From Acanthamoeba lenticulata (lineage: Eukaryota; Discosea; Longamoebia; Acanthamoebidae), in assembly GCA_002179805.1 (NCBI GenBank), contig NAVB01000065.1, forward strand, positions 1 to 64,000: a DNA stretch of 64,000 nt. Reading direction: 5' to 3'. Shown here piece by piece: positions 36,945 to 51,748 of the stretch. The notes beneath the pieces were generated by a model, which saw nothing but the letters and a program-made list of their open reading frames with translations, made no database searches and was not told the DNA's origin. Within the stretch, counting starts at the first letter, position 1. Each line of letters starts with the position of its first letter. The translations under genes were made by a program, and so were the position numbers.

Positions 36945-38238
36945 ATGTCGGCCACAGCCGCCTACCCGCACCACCACCACCTACTTGAAGCCGCGGTCCA
37001 CGAACACAGCCCACCCTCGACGACGACGTCGTCGTCAAGTACCGGTGAGGGTGCAAGCATGAGCAAGGTTGTGCAGTCTGCGCAGAACATCTACTTGCTC
37101 TCGCAGGCCGGAAACAAGCGTGGACTTGACCAGCCGGCCCTCAAGCGCATTTTGCGAGAGCTGTGCGACCTTGAGTCCCAACTCACTACCATCAGCCCGT
37201 CGAACTCGCCACGACCGGCTTCGCCCGTTGCCGACGTTTGTTCGTCGCCGTCGTCGCCCGTCGCTTCGTCCGACTCCTCGCCCGTTCTCTCTTCTACACC
37301 TCAGAGGTCATCGTCGACGTCGTCGTCGGCGGCGAAGAGGAACATCAGCAAGAACAACACCTCGACCAGCAGCAGCAACAACAACAACAAGAAGAAGCAG
37401 CAGCAGCTCCGGCGTAAGGCCTACGTGTGCAGCGGCTGCGGCGCCACCGAGTCGTCGCAGTGGCGTAATGGGCCAGATGGCACCAAGTACGTGCGAGGCC
37501 TCTTTTTGCAACCGTTGCGTGTAATGAGCTTTCAAAAAATGCAAACGACGTCGTTGCTTACGAGTTCTGCTTTTGCCGTTCCACAGGATTTGTAACCCGT
37601 GCGGCATGAAGTTCTGGCGTCTCAAGAGAAAAATGATGAAGCGCCAAAGCGAGGAGCCCGAGACCGCCACCCCGACAAGCGCCGCCACGGCCCGGCCAGT
37701 CTCGGCCGTTCCTCATCTTCACCAGCTTCGTCCGCAGGCTGCTGTCAACAACAACAACAACAACGTTGGAAGCCACGCGGCGGCCGCTCTTGGCCTTCAG
37801 CACCTCCACTCCGTCGCCGCCGGCCAGCTCGCGCCGACTTTCTACGCGCCTCCGGCTCCGCACTCGCACCAGCTGTTCCGCCCCTTCCAACACGGCAGCA
37901 GCTTCCCAGGCAGCTTCATCAGCAACCAGAGCCTCTACAACCAGAACGATGAAGAGGTCATGGCGGCCGGAATGATGATGCAGCATCTGCGTTCTGCCTC
38001 GTTCTCGTCGCTCACTCCGCGTTCCAATGCCTCTGATGAGGCGGCGTGCGGTTCCTTGCGCTCGACTCCCTCGTCCTCGTTCTCGCGCCTGTCGTCGCCC
38101 TTCTCTTCGCTCTCTGGTTCTTCATCGTCGCTTTCGTTCTCGAGCATGTCATCGCCATCCTCGTCTCCGTCGCCTTCGCCGACTCCGGAGAGCGACACTG
38201 AGAGGAAGAGATCCAGCATCTACGACTTGCTCAACTGA
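36945..38238 (+). CDS. GATA-type zinc-finger transcription factor
   Basis: Two exons (36945-37486, 37587-38238) give 397 residues. The finger is split by the intron: CSGCGATESSQWRNGPDGTK, then ICNPCGMKFWRLKRKMMKR, a complete CX2C...CX2C GATA finger with the WRNGPDG loop. It binds GATA-like DNA sites in the nucleus. Flanks are Ser, His and Asn homopolymer-rich. A possible helical segment lies around VVQSAQNIYLLSQAGNKRG. The start is the first ATG of the open frame (MSATAAYPHHHH). Confidence 0.9.
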
Positions 38239-38975
38239 AGCAAGGCCCTCTCTCCTCTTTGTACAGACAAACCCTAAGTTATTTGTGGCTCGGTTGCTCC
38301 CCGCCAGCTTCGCGGCTGTGGGCACGGGTTGAGCGAGAAGACCAGCCACACACACCACACACACTATTTATTTTAAGAATTACCCCAATGAATTACACTT
38401 CAGCTACGAGCGTGCACCTTTACAAGAATGTGTTCTTTTTACGAACACCTGCCTCGTTACCATCTCGCCTTCTCTGGTGATCGGAGCTTTACTCCGCTTG
38501 CCTTTCCTCCCATGGCAGAGGGTTCAAGTCCCACCCTTGAAAGATGGCTAATTTTTTGTTTCTATTTTTTATTTGAGAAGTAAAACGAATATTACCATTC
38601 GTCGGTTGAGGGAAGCTTATTCGAGTTGTGCTCTACTCGACACGTGGATCCAGTTTGTTTCTTGTACATCCTTCAGGCTTCAGCTGCGGCAAGATGGACT
38701 CATTCCACGAAGTCTGGTACGCACTCAAAGGCTCAAAACAAAAATTGTTTTGCCTTCATGTCGCTTCCCGAAGTCGCTTGTGTTCCTCTTTAACTACCTC
38801 CTTTAATCTCTCGCAAGTCTTTCACATTTGTCGCAAAGCCAATATGAGCTCTTCCCTTTTTACATGTCTATAAGAGAGAGCAAAACGGCTGGGTTGGCAA
38901 AGAACAAAAAGCGTCTCAGCGCGAGATCTAACGATTTACTGAACGATGTTGTCGACGTGGTGACCGATTAGGGAG
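38239..38975. other. Intergenic, GATA 3' flank and ACSL 5' flank
   Basis: No gene seen. A box B-like GGTTCAAGTCC (near 38521) lies 48 bases after TGGTGATCGG and is followed by T-runs, but acceptor and T stems do not pair as a tRNA. The rest is AT-richer flank. Confidence 0.3.
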
Positions 38976-42488
<3,513 letters not shown>

Positions 42489-43025
42489 AAGTCTGTCCCC
42501 CCCCCTCCCCCCAATAGCTCCAGCAGCAAGCACGCCCAACAACGCAACACAAGAGCTCAAATAACAAATTAAATATCAAAAATAAAGCCCGTGCGTTAGA
42601 GCGTCCGTTTGCATTTTTTGGTTGATTTTGGGCCAGGCAGCAGAATCTTAGTTGGTAGATTGAAAGAAGACTGCATCTTTTTGGGTTGCATTGGTCATGA
42701 CACAAACACGGGATAAGGAGAGGTGTAGTACTGGACGGTGCTTGTGCTCAATCGATCTTCCGTAAATCGTGCTCAACAGCGCAAACTCTATCGAGAAGGT
42801 ACTTTCAACCAAATCAGGCAATTTACGAAAATGTAGTGACTTTTTCTAACCGCACATTACTTGGTAACCTTGATTCGCGCAGTTGTCCTGCAACACATTT
42901 TAGGGAACACGATGTAAACCTTTTTCCTCACGCCTCACCTGTCAACAAGTTTGGGAGGGATGCCAATTTCCTTTCTGTCATGTGTGCAATATTACGGAGG
43001 AACCAGAGCGCGGTGTTTTCCTTAT
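42489..43025. other. Intergenic between convergent genes
   Basis: No gene seen. It holds the 3' flanks of ACSL (plus) and the first RFX gene (minus), with AT-rich stretches including AATAAA near 42580. Confidence 0.4.
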
Positions 43026-44049
43026 TTAGGTTTTATTTGAGTCTAAAGTTCGCGGTAACCGCCTGTTGGGGGAGGAATACACGGGAAGCACAGGGGTGTG
43101 GGTTGGCCGAGCGGGTTGATGCTGGAGCCGTGGTAAACCCTCACTGGGGCGAGCATAGAAGATGGTCTTGGTCGAGTCGTTCTCGCTCCATCGTCGGCTT
43201 TGCGTTGCCTGAAGTGATGCGGAAGAAGGAAGAGGAGATGCCGTCGTTGTAGTGAACGAAGAAGAAAGATGAGAGTAAGGAGATTCGAAGTGATCTGGTG
43301 GAGGATAGGAGAACGAGCGTGCGGAGGTCGATGGCCATCGCCCTCCGCGGTTAATCGATGGATAATCATCTTGCCCCTGTGCCATAGGCGATGCAGATTG
43401 TGGTGAAATGTGTGCTGGCTGCAGCCAAAGTGGTGCGGCCGATGACGATGATGGTGAAGAAGACGATGATGTGGGGCGGAAGGTAGCGGGGAGAGAGGAG
43501 ATAGGAGCGATGCGGGTGTAGTGCATGGCGTTGTCCGTGCGCTTGCCCAGGCGACGTGATCCCACAAAGGGAAAGGTACGCTTGAAGAGCTTGCCAAACA
43601 CAGATCGAGTGAGCATCTCGAAGCTTCGCTGCTCGCAGAAGACGGCATAATCCTGGTAGACCGAGGCCTTGGCCACAGATCCTTCCGGATGGCTCGTGTA
43701 CGTCGCCTTCAGCCTTTGAGTTTCGCGCGCAACAGAAAGAAGCCCCATCTTAGTTTGGCCTCCACGAGCGCTGCGCGAGATGGGCACACGATGGCAAAGC
43801 TGCGCGCAGCACTATGCAGCGCGTACAATCAAATCTGCAGTCGCTCGCGCGGGGACTGCGAAAGATGGACAGCGAGACGGCGAGAAGGCAAAGAAGAAAA
43901 TGGAATAAACCGGGAGGAAGAGGAGGAGGAGGAGGAGGAAGGCGGTACCACTCCACCACCTGGGGCTCAGCGTCGTCCGTTCCGATGACGAAGCGGGTCA
44001 AGCTCTCCAGTTCGGTGTCGTCGATCTTCTCATCGAGAGGTTTATCCAT
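43026..44049 (-). CDS. RFX-type DNA-binding protein, paralogue A
   Basis: Two exons (44049-43949, 43713-43026) give 262 residues. The RFX winged-helix is recognisable across the intron: VVEW then LKATYTSHPEGSVAKASVYQ, YAVFCEQRSFEMLTRSVFGK, FKRTFPFVGSRRLGKRTDNA and MHYT. This matches the RFX order of start, basic helix, FPxxxxRRLG and (Y/H)HY, though charged contacts vary. The C-terminal half is Ser/Pro/His-rich and unlike paralogue B. RFX proteins bind X-box DNA. A 201-nt segment of the DNA-binding exon is identical to that of the paralogue 2 kb away. Confidence 0.8.
43515..43715 (-). repeat. RFX-exon block, copy A (identical to 45559-45759)
   Basis: By direct reading, 201 bases here match 45559-45759 without a difference, covering nearly the whole RFX domain in the second exon plus two acceptor-site bases. 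Identity stops abruptly on both sides. Confidence 0.85.
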
Positions 44050-45021
44050 CAACGAATATGCTCAACTGTAAGCTCATATGTCGAGCTCCGACATGAGACT
44101 TGGTTGAGCAAAGCCCTCGCAGGCGAAGAGAGGAGAAAATAAAGAAGACCAAAGATGCAGGTGCGGTGAGACCCCATCCCGCCCATGGCCCATGGGAGTT
44201 ATAATCCCACGGGCAAGTCATCCTAGTGAACAATTAGGGAAAAAACGGCCTAACTTGGATGGTCAAGATTGCCCGAATCACGGGCTGATATGCAGCACCC
44301 TCGGAAGACGTGCGAAACACAGCAGAAGCTTCTCTATTTTCTGGCGCCAAGTGCGCTTACACATGCGCGGCTGGCCCAATGACCGCCTTGGGCGGCAGAG
44401 CTCAGTATGAGATGCGTTGTGGGATCGGCGGGCGAGTTCGGCAGGTTTTACTCGAGATGCTCAAAGGGATCTCTGTCACCATGCAACTAATGACGTGGTT
44501 GTCAAGCGGGAGTGAGGAGCTTATACGTGCCAATGAACTCTATCCAATCGATAGAATCTTTGAACTTCGATTTGAAACCGTTCGCTCTGCTTTCTCGATC
44601 ATCTGTATGCCCACTTCTCTTACAATGACGTTCGATCGAAATGAACTGCACAAAGTTGAAAGATGAAGCGCTCGCATTCGGAGAATAGAGGGCACAGGGG
44701 CATGACGAAGGAGGTCTTGGCAGTTGAAACTATGGTGTACAGGTTCGCTGACGCCGTATAGGTTAAGAAGAATGACTTGAAAAACGCAGTGCCTCCTGAA
44801 AGAGCTCCGGTAACAGGTGGGCGGGCTTACCTGCAGGCCAAAAGGAACTCCACCTCCCATGGTCCCCTAGCTCTGCCTTCTCAAGCAGCTGGTTTTCTTC
44901 AACGTATGCACCAGCCTGGCCTGCCATAAATGACCAAGGATTTTGTTCTAATCATCACCATGGAACCACACCCTTTTAAGGTAGGCATAAAAGGACTTGC
45001 AAGGAAATGGTAAACTCTTTA
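44050..45021. other. Intergenic between tandem RFX genes
   Basis: About 1 kb with no supported gene. Short open frames (such as 44310-44666 plus) lack domain or splice evidence. I find no copy of the RFX exon here and no obvious similarity to the flank of the second RFX gene. Confidence 0.35.
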
Positions 45022-46121
45022 TTACGGTGGTCTCCCAGGAGGGTGGGTGATGGGCAGCCCATAAGGGAAAGCCAAACAGCTCGTCTGTTCTTGTGACACC
45101 TTAGTTGTCTGTGGCCCGGCAACAGCGTGCGCTGCTGCTGGTGGAAAGTAGGGACTTGCCATCTGGCGGTGTTCAAATACGGAGGAGGAGGAAGGTGGGG
45201 AGGTTTGGGAATAGTGCGTGCTGGTGGTGGCCGGAGGAAGGGCACCTGGCAGCAGCTGGTGAGGTAAGCTCTCTGGCATCAGCGGACCCCGTGCAGTGGC
45301 GGAGTCATAAAAGTGTGGAGGTGCGGGCTCGAGCATGCCGTATCGGGGAAGGACCGGGGGCGGGGAGGAAAGCGGTGGTGGGCCAACGACTTCCTCTCCG
45401 GCCAAGTTCAGGCCAAAGGCTTGCTCATCGTAAGAGGGAAGCCTCGACGACAGCATCACGTAGGAAGATGTGGGCAAAGGCGCTTCAGCGGAACCGGGGA
45501 ACCGAGATGAGGATGAGGAAGAGGAGGAGATCGGTAGAGAGGATATGGAAGCGATGAAGGTGTAGTGCATGGCGTTGTCCGTGCGCTTGCCCAGGCGACG
45601 TGATCCCACAAAGGGAAAGGTACGCTTGAAGAGCTTGCCAAACACAGATCGAGTGAGCATCTCGAAGCTTCGCTGCTCGCAGAAGACGGCATAATCCTGG
45701 TAGACCGAGGCCTTGGCCACAGATCCTTCCGGATGGCTCGTGTACGTCGCCTTCAGCCTAAGTAGCGCGCACACACACCCACGGATGCCGGCCAGCCATG
45801 AGTCACGACCCGTAGTAGGGAACGCTCTTGCCATCTCCACCCCACCATCTGTTTTCGCGAGAGCTTGGGCAGTAGAGATAAAAGGTCATCAACATTGTCG
45901 ATAGAAGGAGAGGAGGAAAGCAGCAGCGCAAACAAGGAAGAAAAAGAGAACAATCTTGAGCGCGAGCTGCGACCTCGGCTGGCCAGCTGGCCGCGCCAGC
46001 GACGAACGAGCATCCGCAGGGATCGCGAGCAAAGACCACGAGATGACAAAGGGAGCTCTTGGGTGTACCATTCGATCACCAAGGGCTCTGCGTCAACAGA
46101 GCTGGTTACGAAGCGGTTCAT
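45022..46121 (-). CDS. RFX-type DNA-binding protein, paralogue B
   Basis: Two exons (46121-46069, 45757-45022) also give 262 residues, the same length as paralogue A. The first exon (NRFVTSSVDAEPLVIEW) resembles paralogue A (TRFVIGTDDAEPQVVEW) with several substitutions, while the following RFX block is identical in nucleotides. The C-terminal region is Pro/Ser-rich with its own sequence (LPSYDEQAFGLNLAGEE, VLPRYGMLEPAPPHF). The intron and acceptor are unrelated apart from the last bases. Probably a nuclear transcription factor with the same DNA specificity but different effector region. Confidence 0.78.
45559..45759 (-). repeat. RFX-exon block, copy B (identical to 43515-43715)
   Basis: Partner of the block at 43515-43715; see the RFX finding for interpretation. 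Confidence 0.85.
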
Positions 46122-47290
46122 TGACCAAGCGCGTGAAGACGTGTCAATGAGTTGAAAGCACCGACTGCAAGTGAAGTCATAGAACTTTTGCTCGCGAGCG
46201 TCAAGCTCGACCTGCGGTCCTCATTGCCATCCCACCTGCACATGATTTGAACGAGAGCCGTGCTCACATGCAGCGAGGGCCCAAATGGAGGCGGCCGTAG
46301 AGCGTGGTCGAGGTCCTTTTCTGTGCACCTTCCAAATGACTTGAAAGCTCCACCTGCTCGGGCATGTGCTCACCTTATCACTGAGTCTATATTGTAGCTT
46401 TTTTGGTAGATGCCAGGGAGCTTTGCCCGAGGGGCTGTTCCGTTGCAATGGCTGGTTGCCCTCTCTGCGAATGGCCAGCTATTTTGGCAACAACCTTACT
46501 CCCGCGCGCTTAGCGGATCGCTACGAAGGCAGAGCGCCGGGTGTTGGTCAGGAGGAGATGATGCCCCATGCTACAAGTTTCATCTTTTGCCATTGCGCAC
46601 AAGCTTTACAACGTTACCACTGTCACTGCCGTTTCTCTGGACCTCCAGCTCCCTACAGTCGCAGGGACGCTGACCTCTGGTCTGGTGGGCTCGAAGGAAG
46701 TGCCGCGTAACCCTTGTCGTTCCACTGCGTGCGCATGGGCCGTGTCCGCCTCTCCTCCCGTGGGGCGCACGTTCGGACTGCGTATGAGGAGGAGGGAAGC
46801 TTGGTCAACGACCAGCTTGAGACCACCGGGAGAAGGCAGGCAGCGTACGTTGAGTGACCCACATGGAAGCCCTTTTTACTCGAGAGTTTGGCTTTCGGTT
46901 CCACTGGCTTATCGAGTTGAGCCAGCCACGCGCGTAGAGCAGGAGCTCAATGGCGGGCACGTCGATCTTCATCTCGTCCATGGTGTGTCGGGCACAGGTG
47001 CTATGTTACAAGACCGAGCGGGCCTTGGAGGAGCTATGAGGCCAACAAGAGCCGACCTAAACGACCACCAAGAGATGATCGGCTGATTTCAAGGTAGCGC
47101 ACCAGTCGTAACCTGCCTTTTAGCCAATCGTGCATTTACGAAGAGCGAGAAAAGAATAAATGTTGCTCGCCCGAACCTTTTCCCTCGCCAAAGAGCTCTG
47201 TTTCTTTCCTGCTTTTGAGGAAAATCGGAACTTTATCGCGAATAAAAAAATCATTCGAAAATAAATAAAAAACAAATAACGGCAAGGACC
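46122..47290. other. Intergenic between divergent genes
   Basis: About 1.2 kb. Plus-strand open frames around 46366-47086 (one with an ATG at 46471) show no domain and no coherent splicing. An AT-rich stretch (47230-47280) lies just before the next gene's ATG. Confidence 0.35.
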
Positions 47291-50200
47291 ATGGCCCAGA
47301 GCCCCGCCTGGGGTTCCTCTGGCCCGACGCCTGTTGGCAGCAGCGTGGGGTCCTCTGCACGCCAGCAGGTATTTCATTCAGCTCCTCATCTGGCCTCGCC
47401 CTCCTTTTCTAATTGTTGAGATCTGTTCAAGGCAAGTGGGGGTACGCCATTATCCTCGTCTCCTTATGGCAGCCAGAGCGCAAGCACAGACGGCGAGGCC
47501 TCCTTCAAGGCGCTCTTCACTCTTCCCCCAGCTTTTGTAGTCCAGCATGTGCGCAGCCGCAACGAGGCGCTCCTCCTGCTACAAATCTCCTGCGCCGGAC
47601 GCAAGCTGGACCACCTCGTCGAGCTCTTCCTGGTCGAGCTCCAGCGCGGCGACGTACGTGTCCTCTCCTGATGCCGACGCTGGTGGCGGGCCCCATGTAG
47701 CCGCACAAGCCTCACCCCCTCGTGTGGGGCACAGGAGGTGGAGGAGCGCCTCCAGGCCGCACGCGCCTGGACCGACCCGATGCTGTTCGCGGCGATCCCG
47801 ATCCTGGCCCAAACCCACGCCGTCAGCCACCGGTGCCGCCCGTCCCCGCCTCGACGGCTCTCGCCGGAGGAGAAGAGGGAAGGATTGGGGGGGGGGGAAG
47901 CGGACGCACTTCTGACCCAGCGGTCTCCCGTTTTCCAATAGGGTCACCACATGCGTGGTGGATCAGCTCAAGCGGTGCCTGCGCGAGATCACCGGCTTGC
48001 GGTGCGCTCCCTTCTCCCGTGTCCTCCTCCCTCGTGTGCCGACACGGCTTGGACCGTGAACGTGTTCAGACGAGTATGATGGTGGCGGCGGAGCAGAAAC
48101 TCGTTGGCGCACTTTGCACAGATCAACAGCACGCTGGCTGAGGAGCTGCGGGCCGAGGGCTGCCTCGGGCTCGCCGACGACAAGGCCACGCTGTACCATT
48201 CACCACGACCCCACAAATCACGCGCCGACTTAATTAACATAAATCACACGAATGGCGCACGTGGTCAGGGCCGAGGTCGAGCAGGCCCTCTTGCAGCGGC
48301 TCAACGACCTCCTCACGTACGGAGTCTTTTGAAGCGTCGTCTCTCCGTCTCCGCCGCTTTGGCTGAAACGAGCTCGCGTGAACAGGGCGCAGGAGCCGTA
48401 CCGAGCTTGCGCGCGGCCGTGGGACGCGGTCTTGGCGCCGCTTCCGACGCGCCATCATCAACCGCCTCATCATCACTCTCCCTCGTCTGCCGAGTCTTCG
48501 GCGCCGCCGTCATCGACTTCGTCCTCGTCGTCCTCGTCATCCGCGCCGTCGCCATTAGCAGCCACGACGACCAAGACGACAACGACAACGACGACCACCT
48601 CCACGACGCCAACGGCAACGAAGCGGCCGCGGGCTCGCAAAGAGTCGGACGGCAGTGGCGCTCCGCCTGCTCGACAGGGCCAGCTGCGGACGGACGCGTC
48701 GTTGGCGACAGCCTCGGCGCTCTTTGAGTCGCACACGTCGGAGCTGGCCCAGTTCCCGCATTTGACCGCCATTCGTCCAACCACCGCTGCCGCGGCCGCC
48801 ACGCCGCCACCGCCGTCGCGTGCCGTGAGCCGTGAGGCAGCCGCCCGGCAGACAACGACCAGGCCGCCCCCGAGCATGATGACGGGCTCTTCGCGGCCCG
48901 TCACGCAGGGAACTGGCCCCACCGCCGCCGGGGACCAGACGCCCCCATCGTCGTCGTCGTCGACACCGTCGTCGGCATCGATGACGACGTCTCCGACGTC
49001 CTCGTCGTCGTCCTGCACGTCGTCGGCGTCGACATCGGCATCGACCTTCGCGGCCACGCGCGAGGACAAGTCCACGAAAGGCCGCGAAAGCCACAGCGAC
49101 GAGTCGTCGCTGCTCCTCTGCTCGTCGGCGTCGATCTCCTACTCCCCGGCGGCATCGGCGCTGACCTCGGTCCCGCCCTCGGCCGCCACCGGCTATGTCA
49201 CTGCCGCCGCCGTCGCCGCCTCCAGGGCGCTGCCGCTGCCGTCGTTCCGGCCTTCGTCGTCGCCGCCTCCGTCGTCTTCGCCGTCGCCGTCCGCCACGCC
49301 GACGTCGCAGCCGATGACCTTTGCGTCGCTGGTCAAGGCCGTGTCGCCGATCCCGCCCGTCGACTCGCCCTCCAGGGGATCGTCCGTCAGCAGCAGCCCG
49401 GGCGTGGGCGGCGGCTCGCCGCTGCGGGACATCCACACGCCGTTCTCGCAGCCCGCGGACGACCTGATGCTGCTGCAGGCGCCGCATGTGGGCAGCGTCG
49501 CCGCCTCGGCGCTGGAGATCGAGGCCCGGCTCAGAAAGAGCGAAATGAGAGTGGCCAAAAAGAACGAAAACGACGAGCCGCCGGCCGCGGTCGACCGGCC
49601 CAAGCGCAAGTCAGAAGCCCACGACGAGGCCGGGCCCGCGCCTCAGCAGCCGCAGCCGCAGCCAGCACGCAAGCGGGCCAAGCGGGTGGCCACCCCGCAC
49701 AGCCGCCTGGCCGACCCCCGCCTCCTCCTCCCGGACTCGCCCGTGGACGACGACGACGACGATAACGACGTCGTCCGCGCCCAAGACGACGGCAAGGGCG
49801 AGCGGACGAGCCGAGCCGCGGCCACGTCGGCTGGCCTCGTTCTGGCCAATAGCGGCGGCAGCGGCGGCGGACACAGCGAGGATGGGCTCGAAGTGGACGA
49901 GGAGCTGGTGCGGCTGCTCAAGCGGGACGACGATGAGGAGGCCGAAGCCGAGGCCGAGCGGAAGAGCCTCGGGGAGCGCGCGTGGCCGTGGCCCTCGTCG
50001 CTCCTCGACCACTCGCAGCTCACGCCCTTCACCTACTCGTCGCAGGCCGCCGACGACGCGCCCCGCACGGCCTCGGCCCCGCCGTCCCCGATCGTGGCCG
50101 AGGCGCGCCCGCCCGCCCTTGGCGACCGCGCCGACGCGGCCGACGACGTCAACAAGCACCGCCAGGACGACGGCGAGGACGAGCACGAGCACGAGGGACA

Positions 50201-50375
50201 AGTCAAGGGCGGCGGCGGTGGAGGCGGTGAAGAGGAGGAGGTTGATGAAGTCGATGACGAGGAAGAGGAGGACGAGGGCCAGATGGGGCCGACGCCTTCT
50301 CTGCGGTCGCTCTTTGCCGACCTGTCGCCGTCGCCCGAGCTGGGCTCCTCCGACGAGGACGACTTGGACATCTGA
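47291..50375 (+). CDS. Unrecognised protein: conserved-looking N-domain plus long Ser/Thr/Pro-acidic tail
   Basis: Seven exons in phase (47291-47368, 47432-47653, 47735-47832, 47942-48001, 48097-48192, 48269-48316, 48386-50375) sum to 864 codons. The first 200 residues look globular and helical: SFKALFTLPPAFVVQHVRSR, LLLLQISCAGRKLDHLVEL, FLVELQRGDEVEERLQAARA, VVDQLKRCLREITGLRNSLA and AEVEQALLQRLNDLL. I do not recognise the family. The remaining 660 residues are Ser/Thr/Pro/Ala-rich with poly-Thr and poly-Ser runs, then acidic stretches (DDDDDDNDV, EEEEVDEVDDEEEEDEG), ending SSDEDDLDI. Basic KRKS and RKRAKRV clusters could be nuclear signals. Function unknown. Confidence 0.7.
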
Positions 50376-50411
50376 CCGCCTCGTCCTCGGCGAAAATGAA
50401 ATGCTAATTAA

Positions 50412-50427
50412 CTTTATTCATAATAAA
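50412..50427. terminator. Back-to-back polyadenylation signals of convergent genes
   Basis: TTTATT (AATAAA on the minus strand) and AATAAA on the plus strand sit within 16 bases, 50 bp from the stops of the two convergent genes (50375 plus, 50474 minus), so one near-palindrome could serve both. Confidence 0.5.
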
Positions 50428-50473
50428 AACAACATGTTTATCATTTTCTGTGTTCGTCAGGAGACCCACATCA

Positions 50474-51486
50474 TCATGGGTCGGAGGAGGGCTTGGGGGT
50501 CACGGGCGCGTCGTCGGCGAAGCAGTCGAGAAGGACGAAGGCGGGCGGGGCGGGCCGCGGGAGCTTCTTGAGCTCCTTCTGCTCGCGCTGGAGCTTCTTG
50601 GCGCGCACCTCCTCGGGCTTGCCGTTGACGGTGCCCCGGATCTCCTCCACGTCCAGCAGGTGCACCACGCCCTTCTGCAAAATCGACAAACACGAACGGA
50701 CGTTGAGTTTGCCGGATGGACACGACACGACACATGCGCGGGCGCGCGAAGCCGGTGGGAGGTGTACGGATTGGACGATGGCGTTGAGGGACATGCAGAC
50801 CTTGGCGTACTCGGCGAGGATGCCCTCCTCGGTGACCAGCTTGCCCTTCTTTTTGCCCAGCTCGTTGAGCACGTTCACGATGGCCTGCAGCACCTCCGAC
50901 ACTGCAGACAAGCCAAGTGCTCGGTGGTGAACACGGTGGTGATGATGGGGAAGGGGAAGGGGAAGGGGATGGGACGTACGGCCGAGCTCGTCGGCGTTGT
51001 TCTCCTGCCCGGCCACGAAGATGAGGACCTCGCCCACGAGCGTGTACACCACGTATTTGTCCCTGCGGCCGCAGGCACGCACGAAGAGTACGGCGGTTAT
51101 TGCGGAGGAACCAGCATGAAGGTGAGGAGCGTGAGGAAGAGGAAGAGAAAGAGGAAAGACGTGCTGAATGACGGCGATGAGGTGCTCCTCGGGTTTGAGC
51201 TGCGGCCACGTGGCGGCGGTCGCATTGTAGAGGACCTCCTGCCACTCGTCGGCCTCCTCCGAATTGTACTCGGCCACAAAGTGTCGGCCTGCCCTCCGCC
51301 GCACACCAGCACTTGGTGAGCGCCTCGCGTGAAGCAGCAGTAGGACACCACAAGAAGAAGATGAAAATAAAATAAACAAAAATAAACAAAAATAATCAAA
51401 AAAAGAACGAAAACGATGCCGTCGCGGGTGGAGACGAAGAAGCCAAGGGGGGGGGGGAAGCATGGACGAAAGCCCGGGTGAGACAT
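50474..51486 (-). CDS. Longin-like small subunit (zeta-COP/AP-sigma/TSPOON-like), tentative
   Basis: Several short exons. After LGFFVSTRDGIVFV come FVAEYNSEEADEWQEVLYNA, EEHLIAV, DKYVVYTLVGEVLIFVAGQE, NNADELGLSEVLQAIVNVLN, LVTEEGILAEYAKVCMSLNA, IVQS and GVVHLLDVEEIRGTVNG. The order of beta strands then helices parallels zeta-COP and sigma adaptins (a small vesicle-coat longin fold, with a final 'DEIVDGGVILE'-like segment). A charged tail of about 50 residues extends past the fold, which could fit the TSET small subunit TSPOON. Alternatives are a zeta-COP paralogue or another longin protein. The 5' end is uncertain: the ATG at 51486 precedes a run of C bases and an AT-rich intron (about 51360-51410). 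Confidence 0.45.
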
Positions 51487-51748
51487 GTACTGTAGAGTAT
51501 GTTTTGGTCGGACGGCTTGACAATGAAAATGCTATGAACGAACATGTTGGGCAAGGTCGTGGCTCTCAGCAAGTCCCTCGCCAGTTGCTGTCTGGAGGCT
51601 CAAGGAAAAGAAAAGTAAACATTTCTTTACGCTTTTCCGGAATTGGTATCATTCTTTCTTGTCCCTCACTTCGCTGCTTGTGCGTGCGACAACGAGGTCT
51701 CTTCTCTTATGGCCATAAGAGAAGAGGAAAGAGCTAACACATACTATC

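Noticed and set aside
38460..38570. tRNA-like sequence (box A/box B-like with downstream T-runs)
   Set aside because: The T-arm has a mismatch and the acceptor strands do not pair, so no cloverleaf forms.
43026..46121. Transposon-mediated duplication of the RFX gene
   Set aside because: No terminal repeats, target-site duplication or transposase sequence lies around either copy; identity is limited to one exon.
46366..47086. Possible small gene between RFX paralogue B and the Ser/Thr-rich gene
   Set aside because: Open frames on the plus strand change phase repeatedly and match no domain.
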